Shown in pieces: positions 12,950-23,100 of a stretch of 64,000 bases of DNA. The stretch spans positions 6,510,001 to 6,574,000 of the forward strand of contig JASJZC010000006.1 of the NCBI GenBank assembly GCA_037178855.1. The letters are read 5' to 3'. A program made the translations under genes and the position numbers. The first letter of the stretch is position 1; each line of letters opens with the position of its first letter. The notes beneath the pieces are model-generated. The model made no database searches, was not told the origin of the DNA, and saw only the letters and a list, made by a program, of their open reading frames with translations. This DNA comes from Oscheius sp. JU75 (Eukaryota > Nematoda > Chromadorea > Rhabditida > Rhabditidae).

Positions 12950-13945
12950 TTAGCGAAAGTGCAGGAAACTGCTTGCACGATTGTACTGGCGCTCCCGTAC
13001 GTTCTCGGTGCCCGCGCCAAGAGGCTCCCGCACCATTTCATCAACTACTGTGTTGTTCGATGCCGTCATCGGCCCTACAATTTCGTAGAATATTACCCAT
13101 TCCACGTAGTTGCGAAACTGTAGCAACATGAACTCTACGGTTAACAAGTGGTTTAAAACTTTTATTATTGAGAATTTATGAGCAACTTTTTCTTTTATTA
13201 ATTTTTCCAAGCCAAGAAAAATGATTTTTGTTAACTCTAACGTAGTCTTCCTCTCGACTGCCCCCAATTACCCTTTTTCCCCTTCGTAACGTAATCCACT
13301 TGTTGTCCTCAAAAGGGTGGAATGTTTTCAAGCAGGCTCGCTCTCTCGAGAGGCAAAAACAGCCTAAGACATCTGTGGCACCGCCCTTCTGCAACCAGAA
13401 AGAGATAAATGTGTTGTTGCAGCTTGTGTGACCTTATTTGAGAGACAGGTGGTCGAATGTAATTTCTTACAAGTCAGGTCATGAAAACAAGGGTTTGCGA
13501 AAACAAAAAGATCTAAAATAAGCTGTGTGGGAAGAGCAATGCTCAATTATACCTCACATCTGAGTGCATCCCCTATTCGGACTGTGAGCAAATTTATACG
13601 CTGTGTCTAAAAGAGGCTCAAAGTACATTCGTGTAATTATAAAAAATTTAATTTCTTACTCCAATCCACATCCCACAGCTCTCTCAAGAGTCTAATTGAT
13701 GTCCCCGAGTCACAACTTCCTGCTTCCCCACACCCATTATCTTTGTTTTCACTGAACAGGAAATACTTCATAATTTTAGGCTGATAGGGATCTTCTGCAC
13801 GGATTACATCACCCCGTCCCCATGGATCGTATTTCAGGCTGTAAACATACGCGCATGCGCCTTGGGAGAATAAGAGCAGAAACGGAATAACAAGATAATT
13901 TTGGGGGCTCTTTGGCTGCAATCTGAGCCCAGCGGGGACAGACAT
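12950..13945 (-). CDS. Candidate secreted or membrane protein (exon chain unresolved)
   Basis: Three exon-like blocks. Block 1 (13660-13945) opens with ATG three bases behind a TTGTCAG acceptor and encodes MSVPAGLRLQPKSPQ, then a hydrophobic signal-like stretch (about residues 17-33), then a polar Cys-containing segment. It ends in a GTAAG donor in phase 1. Block 2 (13272-13388) lies between a GTTGCAG acceptor and a GTAAT donor in phase 0. Block 3 (12950-13117) follows a CTACAG acceptor, encodes an aromatic-rich segment starting FRNYVEWVIFYEIV, and stops at TAA. Blocks 2 and 3 join in phase. Block 1 to block 2 does not, so an exon is missing or block 2 is wrong. I recognise no family. Secretion is inferred only from the N-terminus. 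Confidence 0.4.
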
Positions 13946-15895
13946 GTTCTGACAAGAAAGTGCGTCTAAAGTGCACTTTGCAGTTCATTTGCCATTCAGT
14001 AGGCCTGGGCCAAGATGGCGTTGTGCTAGCTCCAAAGTGTTCGACTCTTCGAACTGATTTTATTTTAGTTTATTGGGTTTAACGTTGCGGAGAGCAAGTG
14101 TCCTTATGAAGTGTTAAATTCCTACACTGAATGGTGCTCACCAACTTCAAATATATATCATCAACACCGACAGGCGGTTTTGTCATTCGAACTGAGTGAA
14201 TGAACACCTTTCGTACTGTTTCGGCGAAAAAACAAGACACTGGACCAAAGAATCGACCATAGTGACCGAAAGAATAGCAGCAAAACATTGATAACGAGAA
14301 GAAGGTGATGAACTGGCAAAGATTATTTTCAATAGGCATAAAGTGACGAGCACAAGAGCGGAGGTGGAAAAAAATCATCACCATCGAAGTCGTGGGTACA
14401 AAAGATTGTTTGGTCCAGTTTTCTGTATCAGAGAGTTTACCATTTAGCGAGAGGAAATTATAGAGATGAACATTTCCTCTAATTTGCGGTTAGAGTTTCT
14501 CTTTATGAAAAGCATAGACCACAGTCAAAGAGAGAGTCAACCAGAGTCAGTACCATTTTTGTGCCTCAGAGATCACATTTCGGTGCAATTGGTTCGTTCA
14601 ACTAAAAAGTACAGCTGCTTATTGACTTGCTCTTCTCTCCAATTTGCTGATAAACGTTTACAGCCAAGTGGAGAAACAAGCGTCATCTCCTCTTTCTCCG
14701 AGATAAAATTTTGATGACGTTGCAGTCTGTTGCAGACCGGTGCCCTCTATCTCCCCTTTAAAAAAGAGGAGCCTGAAATCCAGTCTTTTGTCGATCTATT
14801 CAGGCTGTTGCTGCTGGCAAGGCCCCACCCCTCTGCCGATATGTCGTTCTCGGCGAGTCCAAGGGTCAACGAGAACAACAAAAATACGTGGAGGCGTGTG
14901 TTTCTGAAAGGGGGGGACGCTTTGCAGCCTCGCGCGCAAAAGTCCGCAACATTTTCGAGGGACTCTCTAATATGGGCGCTCAAATGCTTTTTAGAGGGAA
15001 AGGAGGGACGAGAAATCAAGCATGCTAATCGAAAGAAAGCAAGGAAGTAATAGTCAAAAGGAGGTCAAACCTTTTTGATCTATATTCTTCTGCTCCGATT
15101 AGCGAGAAAACTAATCTCCTGCAGCTAAATGTGAGACCCGGGGGCAACGTAATAAACTCGCGGAATGAGCGCTAAATAAACACATTATTAGCTATGCTGT
15201 CTCTCCGAAGAACACGTATAAATGGAACGAGATGAGAAGAAGGAACAGGGGCGAAGGGAAGGCGGCTAACTCTGAATAGAAGATGAGAACCAGACAGAAA
15301 GAAGGAGGTGCAGAAGACGAATAGGTCGGAAGAACAATAGACGGAAGGAGATCGACTACCCAAAATCTGTCCCTCTACCTGTATGTCTGCTCGTATTTGT
15401 TACTGTACATGGTTGTACACGCTCAAAGCATACATGATGTTCAAGCAGTTCCAATTGGTGTGGTTCTCTGTGCCAGTTTCCGTAGCCGCTGACCCAGATT
15501 AAACTCACTTTTTCTACCATTACTGCGTAATAACATTTTCCCATTACTAAATGAAAATATTGCGGCAACCGCAGATCTAATTCTAAATGCCCAAAAGACT
15601 CTGTGCGTGTGTATGTATCTGTCTGTCTGAAGCCCTAATTGACACTTTGTCAGTTACTTTGTGACAGAAATTATTCTTTGCAAGACAAGACAAATCGTGT
15701 CCGTTTGAGATGCGTCTCTGAGAACATATCTTCTGTTAGGGTAGCTCGGCTGGGACAGCCTCTAGTTATCCCGAGCCCCAACGGGGCATCACCCAAACTT
15801 GTTCTGTTTCAACTTCCTCGAAAACACCTGGCGATTCGGTGAAACCAGAAATCCTTCTACTCTATAGAATGAAGTCAAAAAAGCAAAAAAGTCAT
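13946..15895. other. Non-coding stretch
   Basis: ORFs here (for example near 14.1-14.4 kb and 14.7-15.05 kb) have no recognisable motif, and their ends do not match splice sites. They overlap ORFs on the other strand. I see no repeat or RNA gene apart from the tRNA that begins at the right edge. Confidence 0.35.
15885..15890 (-). terminator. RNA polymerase III T-run behind tRNA-Lys
   Basis: Six consecutive T on the minus strand lie six bases beyond the tRNA 3' end, with a second T6 run at 15877-15882. This is the usual Pol III stop signal. Confidence 0.75.
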
Positions 15896-15968
15896 AGCCC
15901 AATGCGGGGCTCGAACCCGCGACAGCCAGATTAAGAGTCTGGTGCTCTACCGACTGAGCTAACCGGGC
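15896..15968 (-). tRNA. tRNA-Lys (anticodon CTT)
   Basis: Read on the minus strand this folds into a full cloverleaf. The acceptor stem GCCCGGT pairs with ATTGGGC. A D-arm with AGTCGGTA and a five-pair anticodon stem CCAGA/TCTGG follow. The loop CTCTTAA carries anticodon CTT. The T-arm is GCGGG-TTCGAGC-CCCGC. A-box and B-box sequences are intact and there is no intron. A T6 terminator follows. It charges lysine and decodes AAG. It stands alone in a gene-poor region. Confidence 0.95.
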
Positions 15969-17733
15969 GGCAAACTATGCCAAAGTAATGTAGTCTATCA
16001 ATCGTTTGCAACCTTTGATCTATGTTGCCCTAGCCCTATTTGCGCAGCCGCAGCAGTTTCGATCACGGAAATAAAGAGAAAACAGCTCTAAAGTGACAAG
16101 AGACGCCGCCAAGGCAGAGACAGAAGAGAGAGTTTCAGCTAAACGTTGGCAAAACGAGTGGTGGCCCTCAATAAACACTGGTAAAAAGGCCCGAGTGGCT
16201 CTTAGTGTGCGAAAACACTAGCAATGGCAACAGAGTTCAGAAACACAGGGGCTTCGACTATTGCGTTAAATTTATATTTTCATAGTCTACGAGCTGGATT
16301 AAATCCGTGTTCGTCGTCAGCAGAGCATAGAGGGTGCAGAACGAAAATCTAATAAAGCTTCTGCAACGGGTGACTTGGCTTCGCGCAGAAAAAGAACCTC
16401 ATAAGTCCCTCTCGTCATTTCCGCCCTAAAGAGCCAAAACACATAAGGGTGTCGCTAATGTGAACAGAGAGTGTTGTGATCGCAAATGAGACTATTGTTA
16501 GACCGAAAGAGTGATTTACAGTATATAAAACTTATATCGGGAGGAAAGAAGTATGGGTATGACGGGGAAGATGGGTTGAGAATGGATGGTAGATTGAGCG
16601 GCAGCACAGTTACAGAGGATTCAGAACAGAGAGACTCCACTATAGCAGGTCCAAACTGTATTATAATCCTTAATGTAATAGGTGAGGATGGGTTGGTCAC
16701 TTCATGGTAAACCTTCTCACGAAGATTTTTATCTCATTCTTTCCAAATCACTCACCGTGACTTTTCAGGCTTCATCCCTTTTAAAAAATTCATTAGCAAG
16801 TCGTCAGAAGAAAAAAGGAGACAGACTTCCGCCTGAGCCCGCGATAGACATGTTTTCCAGGTCTTTCGATCTCAACATCCTCCCGTGAGACTGGCATGTT
16901 TGTCAGTGCGCGAAGAAAAAAACAATAACAAGTGCTCGAGTTCCTATTGAATTGTTTTTGGAAAAATTAGTTCTTCCTATCCCAAGAATAAATCCCGGTT
17001 GCATGGATGATATTTCAGATTCTGTACAGATACATTAACGATCTCCTGCTTCTAGAAAGAGGCCAGCAAAGAGTTCTTTTCATTGTCGCCCTGGGAGAAA
17101 GAGAACACGAGCCAGCATTGAAAATGCATGTTGGTGTAGAAAGTTCTCGCTCATTCCCACCTAAGGGAAGTTATTCTCAGACGTTCCTCTATTCTGGAGG
17201 ACCAAGAAACACTAGATTCTAATTGGACAGGGAAGGGTGACCGGGAAGAAGCATTAATGCCCCGAATTAGATGAGAGAGGTGATGTGAGAGAAAACCTAG
17301 TTGGGGTGAAAGACATTGGCACGAAAAGACTGAACAGAAGACTCGGGGTCAGAACGATTTGAAACTAAGCAGAGGTACTAGTCTTGGAAGTGGAAAGTGA
17401 AAATAGTAGCTGAGTAGACAGCAGCACAGACGAAGAACTGACGACCAAACGGTCCCTCTACTGTTGTCGGCTTGGAATCGACACGTTTCGGCACGACAAA
17501 GAAGATTGGAATTAGCATGTTCTGACAAGTCTATCAACATTGGTCCAGGAGAGTAGCGATGAGTGACTGCTTTTCTACCCTACCGCGACTTATACTTCGG
17601 AGTATAGTCACAGTACATATTAGATGATGACCTGGTATAGCAAATTTTATTAACAACGATGATTCTACTAGACAATAGATAATTGATAAATTGATAAAAA
17701 CAATATTTTGGACCTGTTCCCGATTATACCTAC
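15969..17733. other. Non-coding stretch
   Basis: Short ORFs on both strands lack motifs and proper splice boundaries. A purine-rich band occurs around 16540-16720. Nothing supportable as a gene. Confidence 0.35.
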
Positions 17734-17821
17734 TTTCTCCCAGCAGAATAATATCAAGCTAAGCCCAAACATCCAAGTTATGATGCAGACGTAGTTGAAC
17801 CATGAATATCCGTCGGCAGCG
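17734..17821 (-). CDS. Orphan exon encoding a transmembrane-like segment
   Basis: An 88-nt block lies between a clean ACTTTTAG acceptor (exon begins at 17821) and a GTAGGTAT donor (exon ends at 17734). It reads GYSWFNYVCIITWMFGLSLI and continues to FCWEK, a plausible membrane-spanning helix. I could not find convincing partner exons on either side, so it may belong to an unresolved membrane-protein gene or be chance. It must not be read as a complete gene. Confidence 0.25.
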
Positions 17822-17966
17822 CTAAAAGTTGGTATTTGTTGGGTCTGATTCCAAACGTTCGGCACAAAAACAAGGTGAGATAGTCAGAGACTGGCTTATC
17901 TATTGTGGTCTGTGTGGAAACTAAATGCCTTGACCTGTCTATTAGCAGTGTGACTCAGTCGTCAAG

Positions 17967-19070
17967 ATGCCCTCATCAGTCGAATGCCGCTACTGTGCCG
18001 AGACAGTTATCTCGTCCCTTCTCGTCAGCCCATGTAAGTGCCGTGGAAGCATTCAGTTTGTTCACCAAAAATGTCTACAACAGGACTTCAGAATCAACGG
18101 AAGAAAGATATGTAGTCTCTTCCTATTGTGAGAGTCAACTCCTTTTCAGAAGTTTCTAGCATGCCAAAGAGTTTGCCAATAAAAATACAGATTGAAGAAG
18201 TGGTCACAATGGACTCCTCCAGCATTTTTAATGGACGGCAATCTTCGTTTACTGATCTGCAATTGCAGTTTATAAACTTTTACTAGAAACTCTAAACACT
18301 CCAATTTCAATAAGAAAAACTGTAATTGCAATACCAAACCATTTGCAAGTTAACAAGTTGCAATTAGGCTAAGTTGGACAGTAGCCTACTAATGGAGAAG
18401 GCAGCTACATCTCTTCCTTCGAAACTCGACCTCCTATCAGCTGTTCTCGTCAGTCTGCCCATATCGGCCATCGTAAGGGAGTCTACTTGACGAGGATCTC
18501 TCCCAAAGATGAGGAAACTGTCGACATCGCCGTGAAGCCATTCGAGGAGACGAGGAAAGGAGACCGAAGGAAGGAGTCGCTTATCCAGGTCAGTCTAATG
18601 AGGGTTTCTGCTGGACAATTACCATGAGTTTCAAGGACTGTAGTGATTATGTACTTCTTTTTATTTTGACGACATATTAAAGTTCTCCTAAAGAAGACAG
18701 CGAATCACCGACGGATGATCCCAACTTGTACCTGCTCCAAACATGATTTGTAGCTCAAAATACGCACACTAACTTGAATTTATCTGGCGCTCTGGCTCCA
18801 ACTTTCTATTGACGACTTGTCTTCATATTATGTCAGCACTGTCTGTCTTTGCATCTGCCTTTCTAGCGTCCCTATTTCGTCACACGTTCGGGTCACTCCT
18901 CGCATACAATTTACTTCCTAGAGAACCATCTACTCGATTCTGTCAATAATATACGAGAACATCCTGTTGAGGAGATCAGGTGGACTCTGAACCATCGTAA
19001 CCGTGTCGAGAGCCTGACTGATCCAGGTTGCCAGTATGTGAGGACAGGTGAAATCTGCTCTATCTCGTAA
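17967..19070 (+). CDS. RING-CH (MARCH-like) domain protein, degenerate finger
   Basis: Three exons close in phase: 17967-18127, 18441-18588 and 18867-19070, giving 170 aa. Residues 7-36 match the first half of a RING-CH zinc finger: CRYC, then SPCKCRGSIQFVHQKCLQQ, which has the family spacing C-x-C-x7-H-x2-C. In this family the finger closes with C-x2-C. Here the sequence reads ICSLF, so the last Cys is missing, unless the first intron is drawn wrongly and another exon supplies it. The rest is charged, with no membrane segment, unlike most MARCH E3 ligases. The RING-CH fold recruits an E2 to transfer ubiquitin. Whether this copy is active is doubtful. The first intron boundary (GTGAGA donor, CCTATCAG acceptor) is the weakest point. 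Confidence 0.5.
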
Positions 19071-19224
19071 CGCCTCGTTCTGAACATTTTTTAAAGTTGG
19101 ATGAAGTACGATGGAAACAAGCCTGAAAATGGTCGCAAGTACAGTAGTTGATATCCGGCAGGATGTAGTACGTCAAGTCTTGTGTGCACCCGCAGTAAAC
19201 CTATGTTTCCTATCCATATTCCGG

Positions 19225-19881
19225 TCAAAATGACCAAACAACCTCAAAAATTCGCCTGTTCATTCCAGAAGGCTCTGATGATGGCTCTTCTATCGGGTCT
19301 GGTTTTTGTGAAACGGCTCCAAACAGTATCTCACACGAATCGTGAGAACTTGACATTTGAGAGAGCTTCGCCGACGTCAAATGGTGCTCGAGCGAGGTAA
19401 TTTGACTCTGTAGAACATTCAGAGGGATCTGGATTTCGACCAGATCCGGATCGTCTTCTAGTTTCCAGGCTTGACTAACCGCTCGCACTTCTCCTTCCAA
19501 TTCAGTCGACTCTGGGGCCTGAAAGAGTTTATAGGAGACTGAAAAGGGAGAGACTACGGTAGGGTCACTCATGTGCAGCTTCACGAAACCCTCGTCGGCA
19601 AAGGAGGCTGCTTCGACGATCGTTTTCTCGCTGATCACGGCCGAGAGTTGGTCGAAAATGGCCAGCAGATGAGAGGAATCTTTAAAAAAAAATATTTCTA
19701 ATGTCTCCAACTCTGTACTTTCTGTATCCTAGGAAAACAACAGAATCACCGAAAAACAATAACCTGGAACTCGTTCCTTATCCGGTAGAAGACTCATGTG
19801 ACGCAGAAGTTCATCGATGACGCAGCGAATGTCGTGAGCGAGAGGAAGGATATTTTCTAGACTCTGCTCCTCCTCTTCCAT
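19225..19881 (-). CDS. Unknown acidic 190-aa protein
   Basis: Two exons, 19764-19881 and 19225-19679, join in phase 1 across an 84-bp intron. The product starts MEEEEQSLENILPLAHDIRC. It looks largely helical at the N-terminus and has a Ser/Glu-rich acidic C-terminal half ending at TAA. No signal peptide, membrane segment or known motif is visible, and I do not recognise the family. It starts 266 bp downstream of the CAP stop on the same strand, which is typical of a downstream operon gene in nematodes, so co-transcription with CAP is likely. The exact start is uncertain because no acceptor lies immediately before this ATG. Confidence 0.65.
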
Positions 19882-20146
19882 TCCTCTTCGTTTCTTGTCC
19901 GTGACATGTCATCCAAAGATCAAGAAAACCGGGGACAAAACAACCAAGAACACATGTAAACTGTATCGTCACAAAAAGATGTTTATAGGTCAAAAAAAAC
20001 TGAATCAAAATATAGAATAAGGCTTAAAGCACACTGGATTTACCTCGGGGGGAGAAAAGCTTACACGGGTACGAGTAAGTCAAAGGGGAGGCGTATAGAT
20101 AAAAAATAAATTAGGCTAGGGACAAAAAGAGGGATACTCGCTTGAT

Positions 20147-23100
20147 TTAGATGTCGGAGACGGTCGTTACCAGTTTGCCGCCCTTGTAGACTGTCTTGAA
20201 CTGTTCCGGCAGGGGTAGCTCGATCTGAAGACGACTTTTAGACGCTAAATGGGGGAAACTAACAAAATCGCCGTCTTTTCCTTCGGGGACGAGGACGTTC
20301 ATTTCGCTCGACTTGCTCGTGACAATCTCGCAGTCTTTGGACGCTTCGCTCAGGTAGACTTGGCAACCGTCTGTCTTCTGGATAGACAGAGTCGGCATGT
20401 CTCCCATGGTCTGAAATAACAAGACCGATTAAAACAAGTATGTCGATCTGTCGCTTGACTGTTCAAAAACGGACCTGAATCTGAACGCTCTGACAGTTGA
20501 CCGTCTCGATTTGAGCCACGACGCCATCAACAACAATGGCCGTCTTCTTGCAGCCGTCGAGAGCCACGGAATTGCACTTTCCTTTCACCTAAATCTTTTT
20601 TTTTAAGAAGAAAAGAAAGAATGAAACCTGTACAACACAGTTATCACACTTGTAAACGTAGACGGACTGTTTCTTGTCCGTGATCTCGACCACGACATTC
20701 TTGTTGCCGTTGTGGAACTCGACGGCCCACTGCTTTCCATTCTCCAACTCGATTCTGGGCGGCTTCTGAACGGGAGCGGCGACACGGGACGGAGAGCCGA
20801 CTGACGAGGCGACTGAAGTGTTCGAGCTGCTCGGAACCGTGGACTGGAAGAAAAAGATGAGGTTTTTGAGGAAAGAACTTTAAAAAAGCTTACCGTGCTG
20901 CGAAGATTGGGATTCTTGTGCGTCTGCATGTCGGCGGTAACCTTCTTTAGTCCGGAAGTGATGTTCGATCCCTGATTGAGCTGCTGGAAGAGAGCATCTC
21001 GTCCAGCCTTGTCCGAGCTCGGAGCAGCCGCCTTCGGCATATCGTCGAAGAGGTCTGAATATCGCTTTAGTCAAATAAAACAATAAAATCCTCACTCATT
21101 GGAGGAGGCGGCGGAGGAGGAGGAGGCCCTCCGGGTCCAGAAGAACCGGCAGAAGGAGCGGAAGTCTTGCCTGACATCGGGGCTGGTGATTGTCCCTGAA
21201 ATTGTTTAAATTACGATAAACGAACAAAAACAAACCGGAGCACTGTTCCAGACCAGTCCGGTGGTGTGAGTCTGTCGAACGAACGTCTGCAGCTCCTTCA
21301 TGAACTCCTGGAACGTCTTCACCCAATCGACGTGCTTCTGATCCTTGTCCTGAAATAGTATGCTCAAACTTTAAAAAAAAATAAATTACCTTGTACTCCT
21401 TGAGAATGCGATTGAGATAGAACATGGAGGCCTCGAGTGCATTCTGGATGTAGGGAGCTGGAGTCTTCGGGATGGTGACCCATCCGAGGGCGGGAATTCC
21501 TTCGGCGATTACATTCAGATGGTTGAAGTGGGGTGACTGACGCTTCGAATCCTTGAACTTGCTGATATCCTCGGCAGCGTCCAGAAGAGGCTGGAATAAC
21601 TTCTGGAAGGCGTCGTCCGAGGGCTTGGGCTGTGAGGCAGCTTGCCAAAGGAAATGACGATGCAGATCGAGAGCCTGGGTGAACTTCGTGACCTGAAATC
21701 TAGAAATTCAAGTGAAAAAGCTACAACTATACGATGGCAGCGACGTCACCACCGATTTGCTCAGACAGAGAGACGAAGCGAGAGACCTGGTCCTCGATGG
21801 CAGCATCGTAGGACTTCACATGAACTGGAGCATCGGCCGTCTCGGCAACTGAAAAAAGTTTTTCAAAAATTAATTCCAAGATATTGCAATCATTTTTCGG
21901 AACAGCTGTCCAGCGGCTGGGGTTTCCCAAGCAAAAGAGCAGAGGCAAGCCAGTGTAATGAACATCTTGCGCTATGATTTATGACAGAGTTCGGTCAGAC
22001 CTTGTACGATTTTGGAGTTCGACACCTTTTTCAACTGTAACAGTCTTACTATCGGTTTCAATGACATTCACGCAAAGATTAATAAAGAACACACGAGAGT
22101 TAGTCAACCCTCGACTTACAGTTCCTTCCATAAAAATCGTCCTGTTCCTCTTCATCTCTGAACATGACCCGTCTCTTCGAACCTACACTCTTCCTTCCCT
22201 CATTCGGATTGAGCAGAATACCCGAATGTTTCGCTGGAACCGGCTGTGGTTTCGGCTGCTCCACTACGAGTGGATTCACAACAGCCGTCGTTCTTTCGAC
22301 AGATTGTCGTTCGTTCAGCGTACCTCTACCGTACATAGGAGTGGTTACTGTAGATCTCTGAGCTTGTTCACCATTCCTGTACGAGCGCTGACCACCATTA
22401 AGCCCGTAAATCGTGTCCAGCTCCCAAATCGGAGCGCCTGTCTTCGTCGTAGGGGGATAGTGCAAGCTGGCAGACCTCTGGATTGGCGAGGTCGGAAGAT
22501 TGAATTCGTTTGGAGGAGAGATGGCTGGTGAAGAGGCGAGACTGCTATTCTCATAGGCAAGACTTCGAGGTCTCGATTCCTGTGAGTAGGAGGACGGATT
22601 CTGATTGCGCGAGAACTCTGAGAAAGTTCCGGCATACGAGTGTCGTTGTGGAGAAGTAGGCACTGTTCGTCCCTCCCCGTTTCGATAACTCGAATGGGTT
22701 ACGGTGACATCCATTTCGAGCTCTGGGCCCAGTGTATGATGTTCCTGTACGCGATTTTGCATCGCCCTATCCAGCATTCCCAAATCTCGAGTTGGAGGCT
22801 CAGTCATGGCTCGATTCTGAACTTGTGGCTGGACAAAAAATCCTTCTCGACCGTGTTCTTGGCTTCTGGTCATCTGGTCCTGTTGGTATCTGGACTGATT
22901 GTGGTTCCAGTCATTCTGGTAAGACTCAGATGGATACGGACGTTCCCAACCCGAATTCCTGCTCGCTGATTGATCTCTCTGTCTCGGCTGACTTTTCTGT
23001 TCCCATTCCGACTCTCTTCCTCTTGACTGTTCCCATTCTCCACGTCTGGATGTCCTGTTCCCGAAAAGTGGTGTCAAAAGCGTGCTCGGCTGCTGTCTCC

